A stretch of DNA of 64,000 nt from Alopecurus myosuroides (lineage: Eukaryota > Streptophyta > Magnoliopsida > Poales > Poaceae): assembly GCA_028641055.1 (NCBI GenBank), contig CM054060.1, forward strand, positions 206,918,445 to 206,982,444. Direction: 5' to 3'. A program made the translations under genes and the position numbers. Of the stretch, positions 34,008 to 42,471 are shown in pieces. The notes beneath the pieces were generated by a model, which worked only from the letters and a program-made list of their open reading frames with translations, had not been told where the DNA came from and did no database searches. Position 1 is the first letter of the stretch. The number at the start of each line of letters is the position of its first letter.

Positions 34008-35196
34008 GCAAGTTATCACTCACATGAACCATCGTGTTCCTTTCAACCCCGGTTACCGATACTTTCCGTTGTCTATACTTGCTAGCCTTAGTGGTAGATG
34101 TTTCTGTTACGAACCTATCACATGAATCCTTTAACCCATGATATTGCCTCATCACCCCTCCTACAACCCATTGATTGAGCCAGTGTCTTACTAGCATGCT
34201 TAGGTTGTTTTGCTCGAGTCTGTTACCCGTTACTTTCAGTTACTATATCTTTATTATGTTCTGGGGGCTCGATGTTTAATCAATCAATCAATCATGCTAA
34301 TGTTATTACTGTTAATAATAATCTGATGATAAGGCACCGGCAGGAGGCCCATGAGAGGTTTTGAGGCCTGCTAGTGTCGACCCTAATAGGAAAAGGGTCT
34401 TGTCTACTGATCCATGATGAGCGCACTACCCGCATGTGGGAAGCGAGTATGGGCGCCCCCCTCAATTTGATTCGATTCGCATCTCGTCCAAATCATCTCA
34501 TTTAGTTCGTGCTTTCTATTTGCCGCATGCATGTTTTTGCGAGCCCAGCGCAGGGTGGAACTTTTGTAGTCGGCATATAGGGGGACACGGTCTTAGAGTG
34601 CTATGAGGGTCCCTTTTCTCCGGGGCTTGATTAGCCGTGCGCCCAAGGTGCTTTGGGCTTGATGCGGAGAAGAGTTGAGTTGTGTTGAGTGCCCCGCTTG
34701 GTGGGAGGCATCCCATCTGGCGGGTTATTCATACGTGTACGGCCAAATTGGTGCAACCCTGCAGGGATAATCTTCTCGAGAAGCCGTGTTTTCCGCGGTT
34801 ATGGATTACTTGGTGAAAGTACTGGCTAACAAGTACTCAGGACAACTTCAACATAACGATCAATCATGTTTCACCCAATGATTAATAACTTGACTAGTAA
34901 TAGGTTATTCACACAATAACTTGATTCACCTTTAATCCACCTGTGTGAGTTATCCTCGGATTGCTTCTTTGGATAAGGGGCGAGATCCAGGATGGGTTTG
35001 TTTGATGTCATCTTCCAGTTGGTTACAACACTCGATCTTATCCTCTTTCTAATAGTTGGATATGATAGAATCTCTGTAGTTGGTTAGCGCAGCCAGTAGC
35101 AGCATCATTATATAACCCCTTCTTTCCGTTGAACCAAGTCATCTGTGCTGGTGTTGACGGGCTATACTTTGGTGAACTGTGAGTCTTGCTTGCCAG

Positions 35197-35309
35197 TACT
35201 TGGATGTACTGACCCCGTTGGGGCTGTGGTTTACGCAGACTACGACTACGGCTACGATGACCACCAGGATGGCTACTTTGTGGAGTTTGACGAGACTGCA
35301 GACGAGTAG
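35197..35309 (+). CDS. Cryptic LTR exon B, T2 3' LTR copy
   Basis: Same as 24876-24988, ending TADE and TAG at 35307-35309. The frame with exon A is kept. Confidence 0.4.
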
Positions 35310-35914
35310 TTAGCTGGACCAGGGCAGGATCCAGAACCTACGTGGATGGGCTTCGTCTTCTTTATTTTCTCCGGCTTCTTAAGCCTGTTGGATTTGTCTG
35401 TACCCAGACACCGTTGATTGCTTCCGCTGATGTAATGGATGTTATGTTGGGACATGTGTCCTCTGGATGATTGTATTTGCTATCTCTGCCTTAGTGAAGG
35501 CCATTTGCAACCTTATTTCAATCTTTTGTGTCTTAGAGATATGTTGTGATCATCATTCGTTCAAAGCTGTTGACGTACAGTGCGTGATTGATATGAAGTA
35601 CGTCGACAGTAGTGCCTGTGACTTCTAGTGGATAGTTTACATCGACGGTGGAATAGTAGGGCTTGTGTTGTCGCGCATAAGCGCAGGCCTACCAGGAAGC
35701 TGGGACGTGGGAGCAGTTATGCCCCATAATCCAAGCACCTGCTATCCAGTTCGTACGATGAGTATCCCTTAGAAGCCAGGGTGCGACAACCATGTCAGCT
35801 ATCTTATCTCTGATGCACCAATTAAATTGTCATGCATCATTCCATGATTGTGCATTATGCCATGTTATTGATTGTTTGTCTCCCTGCGTTGTTTGTTTGC
35901 TTCTTCCCGAATAG

Positions 35915-35992
35915 ACGACGACGCTGAGACAGACGAGGTTTACGACACTACTTCTGAGGAGTTAGCCCAGTACCAGGCTACTGAGTTTGCAG
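35915..35992 (+). CDS. Cryptic LTR exon A, T1 3' LTR copy (open)
   Basis: Same 78-nt exon as at 10696 but fully open. The acceptor (CCCGAATAG) and the GC-type donor (AG|GCAAGT) are both kept. It encodes an acidic peptide with TDEVYDTTSEELAQYQATE and joins in phase to 37170. Confidence 0.4.
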
Positions 35993-37169
35993 GCAAGTAT
36001 TCACTCACATGAACCATTGTGTCCTTTCCACACTAGATACCGATACTTTCCGTTGTCTTTTCTGCTAGCCTTATGAATCGTTGCTTGTGTTTCGATCCTA
36101 TCACATGTTATCCTTTAACCCTGATATAGCCTCACCTCCACACCTATAACATGTTGCTTGTTGCCTATGTCTTACTAGGTTGCTTAGGGTTGTTTATGCT
36201 CGAGTCTGTTGTCCGTTACTTTCTGTTACCTTATTTATTATGTTCTGGGGCTCGATGTTTAAACAATCAACCTGTTAATGTTTGAGGTAATGCTAATTTG
36301 ATGATAAGGCACCGGCAGGAGGCCCGACGTGGTTTTGAGGCCTGCTAGTGTCGACCCTAATTAGGAAAAGGGTCTTGTCTACTGATCCATGATGAGCGCA
36401 CTAACCGCATGTGGGAAGCGTGTATGGGCGCCCCCCCTCAATTTGATTCGATTCGCATCTCGTCCAAATCGCCTCATTTAGTTCGGGTTTTCCATTTGCC
36501 GCACGCATATGCAGGTACGAACCCGAGGCCAGGGTGGAAACTTTTGTAGTCGGCATTTAGGGAGACACGTTCTTAGAGTGCTATGAGGGTCCCCTTTTCT
36601 TCGTGGGGCTTGATTGGCCGTGCGCTCAATTGCACGGGGTTCTTTGGGCTTGATGCGAAGAAGAGTTGAGTTGTGTTGAGTGCCCCGCTTGGTGGAAGGG
36701 CCATTCCATCTGGCGGGTTATTCTTACGTGTACGGCCTAATTGGTGCATCCCTGCAGGGTTAAATCTTCTCGAGAAGCCGTGTTGTCCGCGGTTATGGAT
36801 GACTTGGTGAAAGTACTGGCTAACAAGTACTCAGAACAACTTACACCTAACTAATGATAACTTGACTAGTAATAGTCTTATTGACACAATAACTTGAACC
36901 ATCATTAATCAAACTGTGTGAGTTATCCTCGGATTGCTTCTTTGGATAAGGGGCGAGATCCAGTATGGGTTTGTTTGAGGTTAGTTATAGTTGGTTACGA
37001 TACGCTATCTTACCCCTTTCTTTTAGCCGGAAGTTGTAGCGTGTTTCTGTAGTTGGTTAGAGCAGCCTGCTGCCGCACTTTTGTATCACCTATTCTTCCG
37101 TTGAACCCAAAGCATCTGTACTTGGTGTTGCCGGGTACACTTTGGTATCTTGTGAGTCTTGCTTGCCAG

Positions 37170-37276
37170 TACTTGTCTGTACTGACCCCTTTGGGGCTGT
37201 GGTTTCCGCAGACTACGTTTCCGAGGATCCCCATGGTGGCTACTACGTGGAGTATGACGAGGCTGCTGACGCGTAG
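37170..37276 (+). CDS. Cryptic LTR exon B, T1 3' LTR copy
   Basis: Same 107-nt exon as at 11950. The last sense codon is Ala (GCG) rather than Glu, and the TAG stop is kept at 37274-37276. Function unknown. Confidence 0.4.
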
Positions 37277-37909
37277 ATAGCGGATCCGGGCAGGATCCGA
37301 GACATCGTGGATGGGCTCCGTCTTTTCGTTTCCGGCCTCTTAGGCCTATTTGGACTTGTCTGTACTCAGACACTTTGGATGCTTCCGCTGTGATGTAATG
37401 AAGAATTGTTTGGACATGTGTCCTCTGGATGATTGTATTTGCTATCTCTGCTCTAGTGAGAGCTATTTGCAACTTATTTCAATCTTTTGTGTCTTAGAGA
37501 TATGTTGTGATATCACTTGTACAAATGCCGTTGACGTACCATGTGTGTATGTTATGAAGTACGTCAATGGAAGTAGTCGGATTTCTATGGGATGGTTTAC
37601 GCAGACGATGGATAGTAGAGAATGGTTGTTGGCCTGCTCATATTGAGATGCGGGTGCCGGTATGCCCCGTAAGCCATTTGCTCTACTGTTTAGCGGACTG
37701 TGAGTATCCTCTAGAAGTCCGGGTGCGACAAATATATAAGAAATTTAGCACATGATTTAATCCGAAATAGCATTAAGTAAATCATGACAGTAGCTGTTAT
37801 ACTAAGCATGCAAATATCTAGCACAATGGAAGAACAGATCCGATCTACGGCAAGAACTAGACATAGGAATTCTAGTAATATCTCATACAGATGGAATAGA
37901 GATACGTAC

Positions 37910-37947
37910 GATGCAGCGGCAGCGGCACCGCCTGTGTTGTTGTCCAT
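37910..37947 (-). CDS. Copia gag, short first exon (partial)
   Basis: The ATG at 37947 begins MDNNTGGAAAAAS, an Ala-rich start like those of related grass copia gag proteins. The exon is 38 nt and ends at a GTACGT donor. It joins in frame to the main gag exon at 8046. The assignment rests on frame continuity and the splice signals, not on transcript evidence. Confidence 0.5.
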
Positions 37948-38666
37948 GTTGTCGCCATGTCGTCGATGAAGAGGTTGCCGAGGTCGGGGAAGAAGTCGTC
38001 GTTGGGGAAGTAGTCACCGTCAGCAATCGCGTGAGTGCGCTCCCCAAAAACCTGATCGCCCCTCTCCCGTAAAGGATCACAAGTGGCGGGGTTCCGGAGG
38101 CCTGCTGTCCCTCCTCGCGGTGCACGCCGGAAGAACGGATGGAGAAGGCTTGATTGGCGGCGCAGTGCTTTGGAACGATGCGAAACCATAAAAACGAAGT
38201 GGCCGCTAGGGTTTACCGTATGCGCGTATTTATATTTATATGCGGGTTGGGAGATACGTGGGCGTAACTCCACGATCCAGAGAGGAAACGGAAACGGTTT
38301 TGGAATTAACGCATCCGTCCGTTAATTACCAAGTTAATGACTCATTAAGTTTTCCTAACCGACAAAATAAACGCTCTCGGCTCGGCTCATTCCCGCAACC
38401 CGCGGCGCGGCGCGTCGTGACGAGGCGAGGTGAGGCGGGCGGCGGAGGAGGAGCGCGCGTGTGGCACACCTCTCCTCTTGCCTTTCCTACTCATACATGA
38501 GCTAGAATGGCTCACCTTATAAGGTGGTTCCACTCTCTCCAAACTAGCAGTATGGGACTAAACTTTAGTCCCACTCCCCACTTGTATTATTCATGAATGG
38601 GCCATGACAATTTCAGGATTTATTGGGCTTAGTTGGGCCACATGGTGCAGCCCATAAATTTCAACA
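37948..38666 (-). repeat. Copia 5' LTR/leader region (inner boundary unresolved)
   Basis: On the minus strand it begins TGTTGAAATTTATGGG at 38666, a typical copia LTR start. It carries a TATA stretch (CATATAAATATAAATAC, about 38242-38227) and ends in a GC-rich leader before the gag ATG. I could not find a primer-binding site between LTR and gag, so the LTR end is not placed. The site may be lost or atypical. Confidence 0.5.
38226..38242 (-). promoter_or_regulatory. TATA box of the copia LTR
   Basis: The minus strand carries ATATAAATATAAATACG in the LTR, about 285 bp upstream of the gag ATG. This is a reasonable place for the LTR promoter. Confidence 0.5.
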
Positions 38667-39290
38667 AATACAACCAGGTGGCTGATGCCTACGAGTCAGG
38701 AGACATGATAAATGAGCTTGTAATCCGGGACAAAACATTGTCCCTCAGTATGAATGTATAGAGCTCTTTATCACCTAAAAAAAGAAGAGAGAGGATTTTT
38801 CTTGCTGGCTTTCCAGGAGAAACGTAAGAGATGGATGGGTGTGGCGGCTTCGTGCTTTACCCAGTCTACCACCAGCATGTACATAACAAACAAGTGAAAA
38901 TAAAATGATTGGCTAAGATACAAGTATTATAGACATGATTTTTCTTTTGGAAAGTATTACCTAACAGATTATAGTACAAAGGTGTGTTTTAGAAAACTGA
39001 ATAATATCTATATAGAAAATGCAGTTCTAATCTAATCCACGAAAATAACCAAAGCCTTGTGAGTTGAATAAATTTCAGTAGCGAAATGTGTGTTGTAAAG
39101 AAGAGGACAGTAATGTAAGGCCGATAAAAAGTTCAATGGAACCTTTTGTTCGATGCAACTGACATTGCAAATATTGAAAGTAAATAAATCTACTTCAAGG
39201 AAGGAGTATAAAATTTGTTTAAGACACCAATTAAACTTACAAACAATATCTTTCTACATTAATTTGCTCCCTGTGGTAAAGCACGGGTAC
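38667..39290. other. Unassigned DNA between the copia and Tat-like elements
   Basis: No confident gene. At 38677-38760 a frame reads QVADAYESGDMINELVIRD... to a TAG at 38758, followed by an A-rich stretch. It could be the 3' end of a captured gene or of a retroposon, but it is too short to name. The right end (39266-39290) has CCCTGTGG...GCACGGG, resembling a Helitron 3' hairpin, interrupted by the next element. Confidence 0.4.
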
Positions 39291-39863
39291 TGTCGAGACA
39301 TCGTAGTAGTTTTCATAGACTGGGGTGCCATGAGACTACGGTAGAGACGTGGGGTAACGGGATAGCGTAGTAAACACAGAACACGGGATTTACCCAGGTT
39401 CGGTACGTCGCGACAGTACGGCGTACCTACTCCTGCACTTCTCACTATGAGGGACTAAAGCCCGTATAATAAGGTTACAATGTAAGGGAATAGATCTAGC
39501 TACTCGACGAGGATGAACTTCCCGGCGAGTTGCGCAAGGCTTAAGCTAGAACCTAGAACCTTGGACTAAAGGAACTTATCAAATCTATCTCCCGTCCAGC
39601 TTTATATAATAGCCGGATTAGGGCTTACAGAACCAGAAACCTAGAAGACTACGTTTAACTTGTAACTTGGAAAGTAAGGAATCCGTCTTCTCCTCCAAGC
39701 CAGATCACGCGGGCCGTGATCCGGGTTCCTCTAGAATCCGGCTTCTACGCGTTGGACTACTGGGCCGCCCAATGGACCTAAGCCCATTACCCTGCAGGCC
39801 ACCCTGGTAGTCCAGCTCTTTTGTCTACCATCTTCTATACCCCTATTCGGTATATATCCGACA
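39291..39863 (-). repeat. 3' LTR of N1 (573 bp)
   Basis: Ends are TGTCGAGACATCG and ATATCCGACA, with TGTCG/CGACA inverted termini. It appears identical to 45701-46273 at every position compared. Confidence 0.93.
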
Positions 39864-39879
39864 GTAGCCCCCAGGAAGG
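39864..39879 (-). other. Polypurine tract of N1
   Basis: On the minus strand CCTTCCTGGGGGCTAC abuts the LTR start. The GGGGGCTAC core is shared with G1 and with the element at 61575. Confidence 0.75.
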
Positions 39880-40208
39880 ATCAAAACTCTGAAACTCCGC
39901 CTTTCGTCAAATACATTTTGTCCGGGAAACTTGATTCAGCAGTCTTGATTCTTTCTTCTTTCCTTTCAAAGGAGATGGTAACATAAAACTCGGAACTATG
40001 AAAATCCGGCTTTTCTTCTCGCGATCCTTCGCGGAAAAGGAACACGTGACATCAGCGCTTTAATCATGCTGACGCAAGCGCCGCTTGGTTTCACGCGGGA
40101 AACCCTGCAACGTATCTCTGACAGATTCTCACGAGAAACGAGGAGATAGCCATCATTCCTCTGTCGTTCCGTTTCCCGGATTTTCCGGCGAGCGACACGC
40201 GTCAAACA

Positions 40209-40232
40209 TCCAACGGTCAAAAGAGCCGTTGG
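40209..40232 (+). promoter_or_regulatory. MSA-type (mitotic MYB) element with inverted repeat, N1 antisense promoter
   Basis: TCCAACGGTCA (40209-40219) fits the plant M-phase-specific activator consensus YCYAACGGYYA, bound by three-repeat MYB factors. CCAACGG at 40210 pairs with CCGTTGG at 40226-40232. It is 24 bp upstream of the TATA box. The same unit occurs at 62470-62493. Confidence 0.5.
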
Positions 40233-40255
40233 CGCGTATCTAGAGGGTTTTCAGG

Positions 40256-40265
40256 CTATAAATAG
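40256..40265 (+). promoter_or_regulatory. TATA box of the N1 antisense gene
   Basis: GCTATAAATAGCC on the plus strand, about 150 bp upstream of the ATG at 40407. The homologous position at 62517 has CTATAAGTA. Confidence 0.65.
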
Positions 40266-40406
40266 CCGTCCTCGAGCCCATCGGCAATCTTCTTCACTTC
40301 CCTCACTGCCTTCACCATTGGTACGAACGCAAGCTCGAGAGCAAAAGCTAGTTCCTGCCCCGACGAGCCCGTGCTACGCCGGAGCGCACCAGCACCACCA
40401 AGTACG

Positions 40407-42471
40407 ATGGCGTCCCCGAAATCATCACCGGCCCGCGCCTCCATCGACGAACTCCTGGGCGATCTAGATCCCCAAGTTGGGTCGCCCAAGCACGCCGGCG
40501 GCGAGCCAGAGAAGAACGTGGCGTCCGCGGCGGGCGGAGGAAATGCTTCCGCCGCCGCAGATGTTGCGGGGTCCAGCACCAAATCGACTCCACCGTTCGC
40601 TCCCGAAACGGTGGAGGAAAAAGTAGAGCTCCTTGACGAGCAGCTCGCCGCCGCGAGGGCCGCGTCCGCTGCCGCCGCCGGTGGAGACGAAGAAGAGGAA
40701 ACTGCAGGCAACTGGAGTGCCTGCAGTATTCCTCCGGCTCTTCTTCCTAACTTGGAGAAGGAGGGCCTGGTGCTGAAGAAGAAGTGGCGGGTCCCAGAAG
40801 AGGAGACCGAGCCTACGCCCCAGGAGAACGAAAGAGTGCTCCTTACCTCCCACCTTCTGCGAGGTATGGGGCTTCCACCCTCTTCCTTTTTTCTCCAGGT
40901 TTTATCCCACTATAACATCCAACCACATAATCTCCCTCCCAACTCTATTCTGTACATGGCCGGCTTTCAGGCCTTGTTTGAGGGCTACCTAGGAATAGAG
41001 CCTAGGTTAGATTTCTGGATGTATTGTTTTGGGGTAAAACGCAACTCTGTGGAGGGTGCTCTCCCCACTTGCGGGACCATTTCCTTTACTCTTCGGAGAT
41101 TCCGAGAGGATTGGTTTCCCAAGATTAAAACTTCCGAGTCCGTCAAATTTTGGACGGGCTCTTTCTTCTATCACCCCGACGTGCCCTTTCCTAAAAAGGC
41201 CGTCGGGGTTCCACCTTTTGTAAACTCCGCCGCCGTTCCCCAGGATAACTGGGGAACAGAAGCCGTCCAAAGTCTGCCGCCTGATCTGCTAAGGATCAAG
41301 AAGCGCATCGCCAAGCTCACCTCCTCAACGCCACCTTTGACCGGTATGGACACGGTCATCTGCTGGCTGAATAGGCGAATTCAGCCGTTGGCGAACCATG
41401 AAGGCCGCCTTTTGTGCGATTACTCGGGGGCCAAAGATCCTATGCGGACAACCGACAAGGATTGGGCCCCGAAAGAGCTTAAGCGGCGCATCAATCAATT
41501 GGTCGCATCTCGCGACCAGTACGCGGAGAGTCGGCCAATGTACACGGCCAACAACCCCGCTCCCAAGGTAAAATTTCCGTCATTTGGGTACAACTTCAAT
41601 TCTTGGATAATCTACCTTTTGGTTTTGATTAGTTTTCTCGACAGCTTGCGGAACTTTCAGACTCGGAGTTAGCCTCCGAAGCTGAGCTGGACGCGCTGCG
41701 CTCCGCTGCTGCCGGAGGTCGCAAGCGCAAGAAGATAATTTCTTCGGATGAAATTATCGATCTTGACGGCGTCCCCGTCGCCACGTCCAGGTTAGTTTTT
41801 CTGGGTTTTCCTTTTTATGGGAGATTATTTCGTCCATCTTCGGTGTTTTGACTTTACCCGGATTTCCTGTTTTTAGCCTGCCGCCTTCCAACCTAAAGCC
41901 TAGGAAGCTGAAGAAACACAAGGTTTCTTCCGGCCGAGGCAGCCAACCTTCCCCCGCCGTTGCCCCGGACACGCCGCAGACAATGGCGGAAGAGCCTACT
42001 GCAGCCACCACCACCAAGCCCCCAGAGCCCAGCCAGCCCATTGTGTCCGAGTCGGACACGAGGGAAAGGGCGGCCCCGAAAGTGGGGGAATCTTCTCGAA
42101 CTTTTGACGAGGAAATCCCCACCTTCGAAAAGGATTTCAAGGCGATCAATGAAGGTTTGGACGCAGCCGGAAACCATTTTGCAGAATACGCAAAAGGATT
42201 CCAAGAAAACTTGGCAGGTTTGCAGCGTTTGAGCGCAAAGGGCGTTTTGCTTCTCCAACTCATTTGCCAGCTTGAAATCACCGGCAATGGTGATTACTCC
42301 TCCTTTGGGTCCCGGCATCTTCAGCTTGTTGTAGATATAGCAAGATCTTGCCATAAACTTGGCGAAAGCCGGACGTCCGAGTATTGCGTGATACACGCTC
42401 TCGAACGGCACAACTTCGAAGGATACTTTTTCCTGCCGGAAGTGATCTTTATCTCCGAAGGTGACATCTAG
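40407..42471 (+). CDS. Antisense spliced gene of N1 with putative gypsy-type transposon domain
   Basis: It is transcribed against the element. Exons are 40407-41567, 41645-41790 and 41877-42471, with donors AAG|GTAAAA and CAG|GTTAGT and acceptors TTCTCGACAG and GTTTTTAG. Phases are consistent. Start ATG 40407 is chosen because the homologue at 62665 begins the same way (MAS). Exon 1 has an acidic/Ala-rich N-terminus, then the conserved block (LLRGMGLPP, LSHYNIQPHNLPPN, LGIEPRLDFWMYCFGVKRN, KFWTGSFFYHPDVPFPKKA), matching the plant domain PF04195 of unknown function. Exon 2 has a basic RKRKK patch, possibly a nuclear signal. After about 42235 the frame runs through the reverse complement of the protease region, so the last ~78 residues are fusion sequence and the native 3' end is lost. 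Confidence 0.75.

Larger units (their letters stand above)
21016..35788 (+). mobile_element. T2: Tekay-like Ty3/gypsy chromovirus nested in the T1 3' LTR
   Basis: A full-length 14,773-bp element bounded by TGTAACATCC and GTGCGACA, with ACCAT on both sides (21011-21015 and 35789-35793). It has a 4,452-bp 5' LTR, a primer site, ORF0, gag-pol with a chromodomain, a polypurine tract and a 4,490-bp 3' LTR. It is closely related to T1 in coding sequence but belongs to a different LTR subfamily. Only one in-frame stop breaks gag-pol. The LTRs look more alike than those of T1, consistent with its younger, nested position. Confidence 0.95.
31299..35788 (+). repeat. 3' LTR of T2 (4,490 bp), TATA box present
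   Basis: It starts TGTAACATCC and ends AGGGTGCGACA, followed by ACCAT. It retains the block 32083-32143 with CCCTATAAAAGC that the 5' LTR lacks. The cryptic exons are at 33930-34007 and 35197-35309, both open. The donor-like GGTGAGC is near 32617 and the tRNA-like relic at about 32825-32890. Confidence 0.93.
8077..37730 (+). mobile_element. T1: Tekay-like Ty3/gypsy chromovirus, split by T2
   Basis: The element runs from TGTAACATCC at 8077 to GTGCGACA at 37730 and is flanked by AATAT on both sides (8072-8076 and 37731-37735). It has a 5' LTR, a primer site, ORF0, gag-pol and a 3' LTR, with T2 (21016-35788 plus one ACCAT copy) inserted in the 3' LTR. Without T2 it is about 14.9 kb. The C-terminal chromodomain and the RT/integrase motifs place it in the Tekay (Del) type of chromoviruses. 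Three in-frame stops in gag-pol make it non-autonomous. Confidence 0.92.
35794..37730 (+). repeat. 3' LTR of T1, second part
   Basis: It resumes the T1 LTR after T2 and the right ACCAT copy (35789-35793) and matches the 5' LTR from about 10574 to 12526. It carries cryptic exon A at 35915-35992 with an open frame (CAG where the 5' copy has TAG) and exon B at 37170-37276. It ends GGGTGCGACA followed by the AATAT duplication. Confidence 0.92.
8047..37909 (-). other. Probable intron in copia gag, now interrupted by T1/T2
   Basis: On the minus strand exon 1 ends GCTGCATC before a GTACGT donor (37909-37904), and the next exon starts after ...CTGATTATAG (acceptor at 8048-8047). Joining the two keeps frame: 12 codons plus 2 nt, then G completing a Ser codon. 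Without the inserted elements and one AATAT copy the intron would be about 204 nt. T1 inserted within it. Confidence 0.55.
6920..38666 (-). mobile_element. Copia-type element split by a MITE and by T1/T2
   Basis: Copia sequence lies in two pieces, 6920-8076 and 37731-38666, which read continuously on the minus strand once T1 (with T2 inside it) is set aside. The pieces hold a leader/LTR region, a short first gag exon, a probable intron and the gag body. Everything after the gag zinc knuckle (protease, integrase, RT, RNase H) is missing on this side, cut by the G1 3' LTR at 6919. The opposite terminus at 38666 begins TGTTGAAATTT on the minus strand. It is the oldest layer of this nest. Confidence 0.7.

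Noticed and set aside
41893..42232. C-terminal run-on of the N1 gag-protease frame
   Set aside because: Past the protease the frame reads the reverse complement of the antisense gene's exon 3. It has no retroviral domain.
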